This document shows positions 1-10,902 of a stretch of DNA of 64,000 nt, piece after piece (the stretch's first letter is position 1; each line of letters opens with the position of its first letter). A program made the translations under genes and the position numbers. Below the pieces are notes generated by a model. The model searched no databases. It was not told the DNA's origin and worked only from the letters and a program-made list of their open reading frames with translations. Source of the stretch: Liolophura sinensis (taxonomy: Eukaryota > Mollusca > Polyplacophora > Chitonida > Chitonidae); contig NC_088306.1 of the NCBI RefSeq assembly GCF_032854445.1, forward strand, positions 30,039,764-30,103,763, given 5' to 3'.

Positions 1-940
1 CAATTATATTGTTCGACTTTGAAGTCTTTACTGTATGTGATTTCTTAGCTTATAGCTCTAAAAAAGCGATCATGCAAAGGCAGACAGGAAACAGCCTTCT
101 CTGGTGTTAATCACTGGCGCCTAATCATCATTGGATGGGTCACCTTTTTGCTTTGCGTATTGCTTTGTACTGAATTTGATTTCTTGGACCTAACTGAATG
201 TGATATTTTGTCAATAAATCACTGGAACATTTGCAGAAAGCAACAACATTTGTTATATAAATAATGGCCTAAGGTACTAAGTCGCAGTTATTCATGCGAC
301 TGAAATAGTCCACTGGCAATAAGAACTTAATTTAGAGCACAATGTTTCGATGGCCCTTCCAAATATGTATCAGAGATACACTGTTACACAAACGCTGAGA
401 AAACTTCACTGGAAGAAACCGCCACAAATGTTTTTTTACCATGTAAATTACCGGTCAGGATATCGGCAATAAACTGCTCTGATACCCACAGAGAAGCTAA
501 AGAAACAAAAGGTTATGTTTCAAGAAATGGCTGGTAGCTATCTATCTGTTTCTCACAAGATCATGTATAGTCTCTCCCAGATACAGTGTTGATATCGTTT
601 TGTGTTATTTTGTTCTCGTCATATCGCAATGAATGGTGGTCAACTTCCTGCATTGCCGAAAACCTGTCTTATTGCAGCAACGGGCCTCAGAAGGCTTAAA
701 CAATATAGGCCTTTACCCATCATCTTGTGAAGTAAAAGCAATCGTTTAGTGTTAACCCAAGGCCCGTTTTCTTAGCCCACCAATAATGTAAAGAATCAAC
801 AACAAAGAACACATCTTGGCTGTCTAAATATAACACAATAATTATACTTCACCTCAGAAATCATGCACGATCAATATTAGGTAGGGCCTCTTGCATTTGC
901 TAACATGAAAACATCAGACATATTCCCACGCTGTGATATG
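1..940. other. Gene-free AT-rich stretch, left edge
   Basis: No open reading frame of useful length and no recognised gene is seen. The stretch is low-GC and has short oligo-A/T tracts. Its middle part (about 190-540) is an ancient copy of sequence near 9.5-9.8 kb, listed separately. The remainder holds nothing I can name. Confidence 0.6.
190..540 (+). repeat. Ancient repeat copy related to 9,530-9,830
   Basis: Collinear matching words are seen in the same order at both places: a 'gtcaataaa.cactg.aca' block (213 and 9,558), a 'cactggcaat' / 'gtgctggcaat' block followed by 'taatttagagcac' / 'taatttaaagcac' and 'atgtttcgat', and finally 'cgccacaaatgt.ttttt'. Many substitutions and small indels separate the copies, so this is an old duplication about 9.35 kb apart. 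No coding potential is evident in either copy. Confidence 0.55.
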
Positions 941-1208
941 TATTTATTTATTTGATTGGTGTTTTACCCCGTACTCAAAAATATTTCACTTATACGGCGG
1001 CGGCCAGCATTATGGTGGGAAGAAACCGGGCAGAATACAGCCCGGGGAAACCCACGATCATCCGCAGGTTGTTGACAGACCTCCCAACATACGGCAGGAG
1101 AGGAAGCCAGCATGAGCTAGACTTGAACTCACAGCAACCGCATTGGTGAGAGGCTCCTTGGTCATTACGCTGCGCTATCGCGCTAACCAACTGAGCCACG
1201 GAGGCCCC
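941..1208 (-). mobile_element. tRNA-derived SINE, family A, near full length
   Basis: On the minus strand the element starts at about 1,208 with a tRNA-like head. The A box reads cgtggctcagttggttagcg and the B-box region reads ctgtgagttcaagt, both Pol III internal promoter elements. A conserved body follows (catgctggcttcctctcc, then gctgtattctgcccggtttc), and the element ends in a tail related to 'acggcgtaaaacaccaatca' and (AAAT)n at 941-955. Structure and sequence match the tRNA-derived SINEs that are very common in mollusc genomes. I cannot give a database name. No clear target-site duplication was found. Confidence 0.85.
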
Positions 1209-1439
1209 TCGTTATAATAAACCCGTGCGCCATGTATACAAAGTCTGATCATATGAGAGACGTTTGAATACACATAATGTTTGCGTGTCTAGCCTCATCA
1301 AGTTGTTTTTGCCTTTAAAGGAAAAAATAACTTTTGGGTCTGAAATCTGCATTCGTAAGGAAAAGACTCCATAATAATTACGATAATTTCTCTTTTGTTT
1401 CCTTTCAGACTAATTCGTTTAATTGATTATTGTTTAATT

Positions 1440-1620
1440 CCGCACTGGAACATTTTTCATCATTTTACAATGGCTGTCAGTTTTATGGGTGGAGGAAACC
1501 GGGGCGATATAGGCATCAAAACAAAAATTCGTACCCCTGCCGTCTACTAGAATTGACGTTCCGAGTCAGTAATCAAGACGAGGAGAGGAGTTTTCAAAAC
1601 AACGATTCTTTATGATCTTC
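1440..1620 (-). mobile_element. Possible degenerate SINE body
   Basis: The segment 'caatggctgtcagttttat' followed by 'gggtggaggaaaccgggg' resembles the conserved centre of family A and related SINEs ('ggcggccagcattatggtgg', 'ggaaaccggg'). The rest has decayed and neither promoter boxes nor a clear tail can be defined. It may be a distinct SINE family sharing this core, or chance similarity over a short core. Confidence 0.3.
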
Positions 1621-1772
1621 TTGACGTAAATCCTCTGGTGAACGCGCTGATATATCTTATCATATCCAGCGTGGCTATATATCTCAACAGGATGGGTCAT
1701 GGATGGGGGGCAGGTTGCTGACGAACCTTCCAATATGAGACGTGCTGACTAATAGACGCCATATTCTCGGCA

Positions 1773-2665
1773 GACATCTGGGTCAGAGATTAGAATCGCT
1801 TCTTACCAACGCCTGAGACCGTTTGGGAAAACATCTGGGTCACTGATTGGCATCGGCTCCTACCAACGCCTGAGACCGTTTGGGAAAACATCTGGGTCAC
1901 TGATTGGAATCGGCTCCTACCAAGGCCTGTGACCGTCTGGGAAAACATCTGGGTCACTGATTGGAATTGGCTCCTACCAAGGCCTGTGACCGTCTGGGAA
2001 GACATCTGGATCAGTGATTAAAACTGGTTCCTACCAACGCCTGTGACCGTCGGGTGAGGCATCTGGTGAGTGATTGGAATCGGCTCCTACCAACGCCTGT
2101 GACCGTCTGGGAAGATATCTGGTCAGTGATTAAAACTGGTTCCTACCAACGCCTGTGACCGTCGGGTGAGGCATCTGGTGAGTGATTGGAACTGGTTCCT
2201 ACCAACGCCTGTGACCGTCGGGTGAGGCATCTGGTGAGTGATTGGAATCGGCTCCTACCAAGGCCTGCGACCATCTGGGAAGACATCTGGGTCACTGATT
2301 GGAATTGGCTCCTACCAAGGCCTGTGACCGTCTGGGAAGACATCTGGATCAGTGATTAAAACTGGTTCCTACCAACGCCTGTGACCGTCTGGGAAGATAT
2401 CTGGCCAGTGATTAAAACTGGTTCCTACCAACGCCTGTGACCGTCGGGTGAGGCATCTGGTGAGTGATTGGAATCGGCTCCTACCAACGCCTGTGACCGT
2501 CGGGTGAGGCATCTGGTGAGTGATTGGAATCGGCTCCTACCAACGCCTGTGACCGTCGGGTGAGGCATCTGGTGAGTGATTGGAATCGGCTCCTACCAAC
2601 CCCTGTGACCGTCGGGTGAGGCATCTGGTGAGTGATTGGAATCGGCTCCTACCAACGTCTGTGAC
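1773..2665. repeat. Minisatellite, period about 56-57 bp, about 16 copies
   Basis: Head-to-tail copies are seen of a unit that includes 'gtgaccgtctgggaagacat', 'ctgggtcactgattggaat' and 'cggctcctaccaaggcct'. Two main variants alternate in blocks: a 57-bp form with 'gtctgggaagacatctgg' and a shorter form with 'gtcgggtgaggcatctgg'. Because 57 is divisible by three, the minus strand reads open through some copies with a 19-residue repeat. I treat that as a by-product and not as a gene. Confidence 0.95.
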
Positions 2666-2830
2666 TAGCTCAAGTCTAGCTCATGCGTGGGAGGGTCTTT
2701 CAGCAACCTGCGGATGGTCGTGGGTTTTTCCCGGGCTCTGTCCGGTTTCCTCACACCATAATGCTGGCTGCTGTCGTATAAGTGAAATATTCTTGAATAT
2801 GGCGTAAAACACCTATCAAATAAATAAATA
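2665..2830 (+). mobile_element. 5'-truncated SINE, family A, inside the minisatellite
   Basis: The copy starts near the B-box end (gctcaagtctagctcatg), carries the core ('ctgcggatggtcgtgggttt', 'ataatgctggctgctgtcgt') and ends in 'aaacacctatcaaataaata'. The head with the A box is missing. Sequence to the right of the tail (tcaacgcctctgaccg) again resembles a minisatellite unit, and the left flank reads ccaacgtctgtgac. The element therefore seems to have landed inside the array, with an imperfect 13-14 bp flanking repeat that may be the target-site duplication or just array sequence. Confidence 0.8.
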
Positions 2831-3645
2831 TCAACGCCTCTGACCGTATATTGTCAAAGAAGTTTGAGGAAACCATTGTCCATCCACCCATCCACACGCG
2901 TATCCAACGTTGACAAATGTGTTACTATACTCACTCTCTTGTTTTATACCAGAGGTGTTGAATCTGGTATCATCAGAATCGTGTTTTAGTGAAGCAACAC
3001 CAGACGTGTAAATATACGTAAACTTTTGCGGTCTTCCCAAGAATGCCGTTAACTAATCATTTTCACTTTTTCTGTTCAGCACTGGGGTTGTTACGATACG
3101 CAAGTTTTGTAAACATGGCATCCATGGTGCACGTTTTCACATTGGATGTGAAAGAATTTATGTTAAAGAACTTTCTTGAGTTGCAAAACGAAGAGTATTC
3201 CATGAAAGCCATGCAGTAAGAGGCGCCAATCACGTGAACAGCTAACTATCGTGTTACACAGCAACATTCCCGAAAACATTTTGTTTTCCTGGAAACGCAC
3301 ATTTCCCGAAGAGGGAGGATTAGTGTTAACAGCTTTAAATTACAAACCTTTCTGCTAGTCCACTAGGTATCTGGCTTTTGTCACTTTGCATTGTACATTA
3401 AATGTGATAAGACAGCATTTTAAATAATCCAACTGTACCCTTCACTGCGTTGTACAAATACTATCACAAGGCATTGATGGTTAATTAACAGCCTCCCATT
3501 TACCCAAGCTAGTTATATTACATAATGTCTTCTTGTGAAGTCTTCTAAAAGTCATGCGCGGAGCAAAAACCAAGTGCGCGGAGCAAAGGTTATGTTTTTA
3601 TCTCAAGATATGGCTATTAATGAATACGCTACAAAGGCAAATGCC
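2831..3645. other. Gene-free stretch
   Basis: Only short, overlapping reading frames occur. I see no family resemblance, promoter or repeat apart from a remnant of array sequence in the first 20 bases. About 3,585-3,615 weakly resembles 508-535 (aaaggttatgttt, then tcaagaaatggct or tcaagatatggct), hinting at another very old duplication. Confidence 0.5.
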
Positions 3646-3649
3646 AGAT

Positions 3650-3905
3650 TCATACCACGAAAGTGCTGCCGCCACTGAAATATGTTTCCCAAGACACTAG
3701 ACCTCACACCCTACAGAGCCTCATTCTACTGACACCAGGACAATCAGTACTGTTTCCTTGCTTTAACCTCTCAGTACTGAGCACGGAGAGAGGAAGCAAC
3801 AAGAGCCACTTGTAAACTCTTTGGTATGAACCGACCAGCATGGGTTGATTTCAGGTCCCGACTTCGAGGCTGACGCTCTAGCCATTATTCACGTTGAACG
3901 TATCG
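3650..3905 (-). mobile_element. Degenerate tRNA-derived SINE, family D
   Basis: The left part 'ctgccgccactgaaatatg' matches the core also seen at 14.54 and 28.40 kb. The right end, read on the minus strand, is tRNA-like: 'atggctagagcgtcagcctc' followed by a B-box-like 'gacctgaaatcaacc'. Between them lie 'gttccttgc' and 'agaggaagcaacaagagccac', typical of the body of such elements. The element is old and boundaries are approximate. Confidence 0.5.
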
Positions 3906-4352
3906 GACTGAGGAGCGTAGATGTGGATGAGCAGATAGATAGAGATGTAACCTGATACGATTCCACTATTATTGTGACAAACACAGAAATTATATATCAC
4001 TGCCTAGCGGGTCACGTGAGTATTTATTTCACAAACGTCACTATCAGATAGTACAGAAGAATATTGAGTGTGGCAAAGTCACGATCGAGTGGGGAAAAAG
4101 CAGATATTTATTATGGATATGTCATGATCAAACGGAGATTATATATAGTGCTGGATATTTATTTCTTTATCGAGTGTTTGAAACAGATAGATATTTATTG
4201 TGGCATTACTGTGCCGTGTAGCAGAGGAATATCTACTGCTATTATAATTGATTAAAGCTGATAAACGTTTATAAAGAATAATGTTTCAGGCCTGCTTTAC
4301 ACAATTAACCGAGACGACGCTCCTGTATATATTAACCTTGGCCTACATTTTC

Positions 4353-4421
4353 GTAGAGAACATCGCCACGATATGGCTGAAATATTGCCGATGTGGCGTT
4401 AAGCCATAATCATTCATTCGT
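4353..4421 (+). mobile_element. 3'-tail fragment of a SINE or LINE
   Basis: The block 'atatggctgaaatattgccg' plus 'atgtggcgttaagccataat' and a short (ATTC)n tail matches the conserved 3' end of a retroposon family common in molluscs. Only the terminal about 70 bp are present, which fits an extreme 5' truncation. 'cattcgtagagaacat' occurs on both sides (about 4,350 and 4,418), which could be part of a target-site duplication. Confidence 0.55.
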
Positions 4422-5109
4422 AGAGAACATTACACCACATATCATGCCTTGCGCTTTTGCTACCATCTGGCTAACCGATTACAACAGGGAAATACATATC
4501 AAGTATCAGGTTTTCTATTTGCTCTTTGATCAAGACTTACTCCTGTAACATACACATCACACTTTGTCTACATTCTCCCTGGAATTATTTCCATACTTAT
4601 TGTTTACCGCGGCATTGCTGCCATCCGGAGAAAGTGGTGAACATTATTTGTTGCAGTATTACCATCTCGGGGAACAGATGTATATTTGCTTCAGTAAGAT
4701 GCGATCGAAAGACGTAAATATTTATGAAGTGAACCAGGCTTTCTGTTTTTCCCACGCAAACGGCTAAGGTTTGCTCCCGTATATGTTAGAATTGCCCTAC
4801 ATTTTGGCAGCGGGCCGTGTAACCATTATATTGAATAGCAACAGTGATACGTAAATACATTGTACAAACAATTTTATAGGAGCGTTTCTTTTACTAAGAA
4901 GTTTACGTGGCGTTTTGCACCAGAAGATCTCATTTCCTCCAAAACCTGTAGGTATCTGAAAAGGTTTGGGTTTGTTTTTCTAATCTCATCTGCATTTCAA
5001 TACTTTCACCATAGTTTTGACTCTAACATTGAAGCCATTAATGTGTCGTTGTTTCCCAATGTTTGCTTTAACAGCGTGGCTCTCACTCGGATTCATATCA
5101 AGAGCTATG
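4422..5109. other. Gene-free stretch
   Basis: No recognisable gene. A 139-codon open frame begins at 4,860, but its last third is SINE sequence and the rest has no recognisable motif, so it is not called as a gene. Confidence 0.5.
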
Positions 5110-5122
5110 ATAAATCGTTTGT

Positions 5123-5292
5123 CAAGTCGAGCTCATGCTGGCTTCCTCTCCCGCCGTATGTTGGAAGGTCTTCCGCAAACTGCGGACGGTCGTGGGTTTC
5201 CCCCGGGCTCTGCCCGGTTTCGTCCCACCATAATGCTGGCCGCCGTCGTATAAGTGAAATATTTTTGAGTATGGCGTAAAACACTAATCAAA

Positions 5293-5347
<55 letters not shown>
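5123..5347 (+). mobile_element. 5'-truncated SINE, family A, with target-site duplication
   Basis: The element begins at the end of the B box (caagtcgagctcatgctggc), runs through the conserved body (gtatgttggaaggtcttccg, ccataatgctggccgccgtc) and ends with a long (AAAT)n tail of about 15 units. It is flanked by the perfect 13-bp direct repeat ataaatcgtttgt (5,110-5,122 and 5,348-5,360). The flanking repeat plus 5' truncation show insertion by LINE-type target-primed reverse transcription. The head with the Pol III A box is absent, so this copy should be inactive. Confidence 0.92.
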
Positions 5348-5351
<4 letters not shown>

Positions 5352-5360
5352 ATCGTTTGT

Positions 5361-6090
5361 TTTGTTCTCTTCTTTGCCGAAGTAGACCGAATCGCTTTAT
5401 TTGATTCCCGGAAATTGCATCCTTGTTCCGTGAAAGACGCCCTCTGGTGAATAAAGATCCAAGCTGTTACAGTCGTGTGAGATAACAGATTGCTACAGCA
5501 AAACATGATTGATTCATTTTTTGTTCAATCCATACAGCTGTTTCTAAACTGAGGCACGATGGAAATCTTCTGAGAGAAACTCATCAATTAACACAACCAC
5601 GCAAGATTAAAGCAACAGAAAGATCTCTTCAGTCTCCAGGATATCGTCTTCAGTTAAATGAGAGTTGTAAACTTTGTGAGCTACTAGCTCCATGATTGTC
5701 GATCCTTTTGGTATACTCTAACAGTAGATATTGACGACTGACTGACGATAATGAAAACCGTTATCTCCTTACAGAATCATCAGGCTGACCAACCGGATAT
5801 CATCGGTTTCAAGCCATGCGCTTTGGCATTTTGAATACCGTCCGTCAAGCGTCACGCTTGGATGAACACAATCCGATCGGTACACAGTCTTTTCATAGTT
5901 CACGAAAACTATTCTGTCGGATGTTGACAGTCGCCACCTTATATCTGACACCAAATAATCAGCAGCTCGACAGACACCGGGGTCGTGTTTATTTGGGTAA
6001 TCATGGAGGGGCCGTGACGCCATTAATAATCGATTCCTGGCGGATTCAATGTTATGTTGTTCTTGTGTAAATTAATTCTCATTCAATTAT
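5361..6090. other. Gene-free stretch
   Basis: Overlapping 84-codon frames on both strands near 5,770-6,070 have no motif, no start context and no homology I recognise. No repeat is seen before the minisatellite begins. Confidence 0.5.
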
Positions 6091-6096
6091 GCATCC

Positions 6097-6655
6097 CCGA
6101 GGTCTGGTCCCTGCTGGTGGACTAAGCATCCTCGAGGTTTGGTCGCTGCTGGTGGACTAAGAATCTAAGGCCTGGTCCCTGCTGGTGGACTAAACATCCC
6201 CGAGATCTGGTCCCTGCTGGTGGACTAAGCATCCTCGAGGTTTGGTCGCTGCTGGTGGATAGCATACCCGAGGTCTGGTCCTTGGTGGTGGACTAAGCAT
6301 CCCCGAGATCTGGTCCCTGCTGGTGGACTAAGCATCCCTGAGATCTGGTCCCTGCTGGTGGACAGCACCCCCGACGTCTGGTCCCTGCTGGTGGACTAAG
6401 AATCCCCGAGCTTTGGTCCTTGCTGGTAGACTAAGCATCCCCGACGTCTGGTCTCTGTTAGTGGACTAAACAAGGTCTGGTCCCTGCTGGTGGACTAAAC
6501 AGGGTTTGGTTTCAGCTGGTAGACTAAGCATCCTCAATGTCTGGTCTCAGCTGGCGGACAAAACATCCCCGAGACCTGGTCCCTGCTGGTGGGCTAAGCA
6601 TCCCCGGGGTCTGTTGCTTGCTAGTGGAATAAGCATCCCCGAGGTCTGGAGAATT
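6097..6655. repeat. Minisatellite, period about 35 bp, about 16 copies
   Basis: The unit runs as catccccgaggtctggtccc followed by tgctggtggactaag. Units vary by substitution and by shortened copies around 6,450-6,540. The array ends at 6,655 in a T-rich tract. Confidence 0.93.
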
Positions 6656-7295
6656 TTTTTTTATTGTATTGTGTTGTTGTCCTTGCGGCTGTTTGTATGT
6701 ACATACTGTAGCAGCGCATTACGTGTTCAAAAATAAATCCAGATCGATAGAACGCTCGTGTTGCGGGTTCAAAATGACAGGCGCACTTGTCACTGATTGT
6801 GGGACCTTGGTGACAATAAGCTGCAGATAAGGATGATGTGATCGTTCGCGCAGTACAATCTTCAATCTGATCAATCTAATATAGTGTGTATATCTCTAAG
6901 TCATGCTTGGAAAACATCGGTGGTTTACCACGATCACACATCAGACTGACTATGAACGTTTAAGTAAAAAATTCATAAGTGTTCAGTAAATTCAAAATCG
7001 TTGCGAAATCCTAGGGGCGCATTCCACAAAACATATTCTGAGTTGGAAACCTTTTCAATATGCTTTTTTCAGTAATGTGAGGTCGAATTTTCACACATTG
7101 TCTTAAAGTAACATTGCTGAGGTCGTCTGAATTATAACCTACAAGAAAAACGAAAAAAGCTCTAAATTTGCATTTAAAATTTTGAAAAAGTCAGGCCAGC
7201 TAAACTCAAACTTAATCAACCACCTCATCTATGTTAGTTTAAGACAAATGTATCCAGATTTCAACACTAAGTACCCAATTCCTGTATCTGTACCC
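6656..7295. other. Gene-free spacer between two minisatellites
   Basis: Nothing recognisable: AT-rich sequence, no SINE, no useful open frame until the next array begins. Confidence 0.5.
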
Positions 7296-7299
7296 ATCA

Positions 7300-8045
7300 G
7301 CCTGATCTTTTTCCTGCTCTGCCTGTGTATCTTAACCCATCAGCTCCTGGTCTTTTTCCCGCTCAGCCGGTGTATCTTAACCCATCAGCTCTCGGCCTTT
7401 TCCGGCTCTGCCTGTGTATCTTTACCCATCAGCTCTCTGCCTTTTCCTGCTCTGCCTATGTATCTTAACCCATCAGCTCTCTGTCTTTTCCCGCTCTGCC
7501 CCTGTACCTGTACTCATCAGCTCCTGGTCTTTTTCCCGCTCTGCCTGTGTATCTTAACCAATCAGCTCTCAGTCTTTTCCCGCTCTGCCTGTGTATCTTT
7601 ACCCATCAGCTCCTTGCCTTTTCCCGCTCTGTCCGTGGATCTTTACCCATCACCTCCTGATCTTTTCCCGCTCTGCCTGTGTATCTTAAACCATCAGCTC
7701 CTTGCCTTTTCCCGCTCTGCCTGTGTATCTTTACCCATCAGCTCTCTGCCTTTTCCCGCTCTGCCTGTGTATCTTTACCCATCAGCTCTCAGTCTTTTCC
7801 TGCTCTGCCTGTGTACCTTAACCCATCAGCTCTCTGTCTTTTCCCGCTCCGCCCATGGATCTTTACCTATGAGCTCCTGATCTTTTCCCGCTCTGCCTGT
7901 GTATCTTTATCCATCAACTCTCTGTCTTTTCCCGCTCTGCCTGTGTATCTTTACCCATCAGCTCCTGGTCTTTTCCCGCTCTGCCTGTGTATTTTAACCC
8001 ATCAGTCCTGGTCTTTTCCCGCTCTCCCCGTGGATCTTTACCTAT
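7300..8045. repeat. Minisatellite, period about 44 bp, about 17 copies
   Basis: Head-to-tail copies run as cttttcccgctctgcctgtg, tatctttacccatcagctc and a variable tctctgc or ctggt end. The unit is pyrimidine-rich on the plus strand and almost free of stop codons. This is why a 232-codon and a 122-codon frame run through it in different phases. Both consist only of degenerate repeats, so I do not call a protein. Confidence 0.95.
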
Positions 8046-10490
8046 GAATTTGGCCGCTTTCTTTTCAGAGCAAAATGTCGTAATTACGTCATTAATCAGA
8101 TAAATGTAAAATTAATATATTTTATGTCCGTGCATTATCTCTGACAGATCGGTACTTCGCGTAGTTTGTTACACTGTGCAGCAAAAGAATCCATGGCAAA
8201 TTTATGTCATCACTCATTGGGCAAATTTACTCGAGTAGTCCATGTAATTAAAAACTCTTTGGATTGAATCAAGCCTCAGGTTCCACATCGTTTAAAACAT
8301 ATGATGCAAGGAAAATTGATACAATATGTTCCTTGCCTTGTCATTTTTTATTAACCAGTCCATAAAAAAACTGGCAGTGTAACTCAATTAACAAAATGGA
8401 AGACATGCTTTTAGATTCAGACGATGTTTAGTTAGACCTTTTAAGAAATAATTAGAACGCTGTGATTCAAAATGACATCCATACTGAGATGTACCGGTAG
8501 CCATAATCAGAAACTTTTACGGCCAGTTTCGTTCCCTTTTCTGTTTGTCATAAGAAATTATTACTGATATCCTGGAATGAAGTTGAAGTTAAAACATCCA
8601 TTTAAATTTACTTTTTGATTTTTTAGGTTGTCTCCAATATGTTATTTTGGTTTATAAGGTAGCAAATATATAGGGCTGCAGAGCGCCATTTCATGTAAAG
8701 TTTTTTTGTATATTTTTACCACTTGGATGGATAGAATTTTACATAAAGCTATGGGTATTAGCTATCTGAAAGCTGTACCAAGAAAAGGTGCGCAAGAGAA
8801 ACGAAGAAATCAGAAAAAAAAAACATATTCGTATGACCTTTTGTGCTTATTGATTCCGAAGTGTATTGTTTAGGTTTGTTTCCTTGTAGAAGAAAGGAGG
8901 TCCGCATAGCTATAATGAGAAAGTGTTCACCGTTGTTTTAGACGAAATTAGTTCGTCACAGTCTCGAACCGAAGGTGTTCCTGAGGACTTTGGCAGGAAG
9001 AGTTGTGCGTTGTTGGAGAATGGAAGGCTGCCGCTACGTTTCCTTATTATAAATGTGATACATACAGCTGTAAATTCGATGCGTACAACTGCAAATGTGT
9101 TCAGTTTTGCATTAACTTTATTACTTTGCCATAGTTCATCTGCTTATTATTTCATTTTAAGCAAATAATTTATATACAAATGATTACGGTTATGCAGAAA
9201 ACAATGAATAATGTCTACCATTAAGTGTTTACACGTAACCGGGTTCAAAGTTGCCGTCGGTTTGCTTTGGGTGACATACGTTAGCTTGTAGTTGTACACT
9301 ATATCTATGTAACTACGGATAGATTGTTTGTCAACAGTTTGCGATAACCGTCAATGTTTTAACAATCAACAATCTTTGATCCTACATCTCTCATACGGCG
9401 TCACGGAAGAGAAAGTTAGCAAACGGCAAGTTAGAAGAGAAAGTTAGTCTTGCGGCATGTTAAGCACCGAATCGTATGTCGGACTGTTCGTCTTTCTGCT
9501 CGAGTCACATCGCAATGGATTGATCTTCTTTTGGCCTACTTCGGTATGATATTATGTCAATAAAACACTGACACATCCGTTTAAAGCAGCCAGATTTCTC
9601 ACTACGCTATGTTTAGTGTTCACAAACCTAACACAGTGCTGGCAATCGAAAACATAATTTAAAGCACGATGTTTCGATCTCCTGTCAAAAGATAATATCT
9701 ACAACATGTGAGCATACGTGCAGATACAGCATGAGCTGTGTTTGAAGAAATCGCCACAAATGTCTTTTTTCCCAGTAGATCGCACAGTTTTGATTGCCTG
9801 TCAAGATGCTATGTTTATCACACACACATACACAGATGTCAAAGAATCCAACTCTGTTTGAACTAATCTCACAAATATTATCCGACAAGATGTTATAAGA
9901 AAAGATGGTTCGATCGGCTGTCAAAACGTTTGAATACGAATTCTACGCAAGCATTTGGGACTAATGACTAGGAAATGAGAAATGGGAGAATAGAGACGTA
10001 AAACCAGAACAGCCACGACAGTGTGATAGCTGGTAAATGATCACACCTAACCTGTGAACTAATGCGCTCCTCTGACAGTGTTACAACCCTGATAATTCTG
10101 GAATGTAGGTTGTAATCGCTGAGAGAGAAGCGAAGTGAACTAAGGCCTCTTGTCAATTTGCCCCAGTCAGAGCAGCAACGTCAATGTGACAGCTGGCAAA
10201 AGGGCACGCGTAATTGATGAAATACGGTCCCTTGTCTTGGATAGGGCTTTTGGATATGTTCCTGTTTTAATTATGGAGTTCAACAATTTTTATGATCATT
10301 TGGTAAGCTTCTAAAATTTGTTGATTAAAGGTTACAGCAATGTTTTATTTTTTCCGTAACAACAACAACATACCTATCCATTTATCTATATAGGAATATA
10401 TTTGTTTATTTGAACTATATTACTAAAAGGTTATAAACATAATCACAGAGTCATAAAAGAAGACACATGGGAGGTTTTTATTGGTGAAAA
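8046..10490. other. Gene-free AT-rich stretch
   Basis: About 2.4 kb without a recognisable gene, RNA or SINE. Only the ancient repeat at about 9.53-9.83 kb and homopolymer runs stand out. Confidence 0.5.
9530..9830 (+). repeat. Ancient repeat copy related to 190-540
   Basis: This is the partner of the left-edge copy, with the same order of short conserved blocks. Divergence is high and the boundaries are estimates. Confidence 0.55.
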
Positions 10491-10497
10491 TATATTG

Positions 10498-10682
10498 ATT
10501 TTTTATTTATTTTAAAGGTGCTTTACGCCGCACTCAAGAACATTTCATTTGTACGACGGCGGCCGGCATTATGTATGGTGGATGGAAACTGGGCAGAGCT
10601 CGGTGGAAACCCACAACCATCCACAGGTCGGCCCAGGCCATCCCACGTACGGCCGGAGAGGAAACCAGCATGAGGTGGAAAG
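10498..10682 (-). mobile_element. 5'-truncated SINE, family A
   Basis: The tail is at the left (tttatttattttaaaggtgc, then ttacgccgcactcaagaaca), and the body (acgacggcggccggcattat, acgtacggccggagaggaaa) ends after catgaggtgga. The tRNA head is missing. A 7-bp direct repeat tatattg (10,491-10,497 and 10,683-10,689) flanks it and may be the target-site duplication. Confidence 0.85.
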
Positions 10683-10791
10683 TATATTGGACCGCAACAT
10701 AGCTGTCACGGGCTCGGTTATAATGAGACATTCAGTGGATCTTATTTTCATCATGAAAAAATGGCAGCTTTGACAAAATATTCTAGAATAT

Positions 10792-10902
10792 GTCGGATGG
10801 GTGTATAGTTACGTCGGACGGCGGTATAGTTGTGTCGGACGACGGTATAGTTACGTCGGACGGCGGTATAGTTACGTCGGACGGCGGTATAGTTGTGTCG
10901 GA
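10792..10902. repeat. 21-bp tandem repeat, 5.3 copies
   Basis: The unit gtcggacggcggtatagtta (plus c) starts at 10,792, 10,813, 10,834, 10,855, 10,876 and 10,897 in exact register. The copies alternate between 'agttac' and 'agttgt' endings. Confidence 0.95.

Noticed and set aside
1130-1208. tRNA gene at the SINE heads (also 42,540-42,603 and 44,995-45,067)
   Set aside because: A and B boxes are present but the sequences continue directly into SINE bodies and do not fold as complete tRNAs by eye; they are SINE promoters.
4860-5279. 139-codon plus-strand frame
   Set aside because: The C-terminal third is SINE sequence and the remainder has no recognisable motif or homologue.
5288-5506. 72-codon minus-strand frame with Leu/Phe/Ile/Tyr repeats
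   Set aside because: It is the translated (AAAT)n tail of a SINE.
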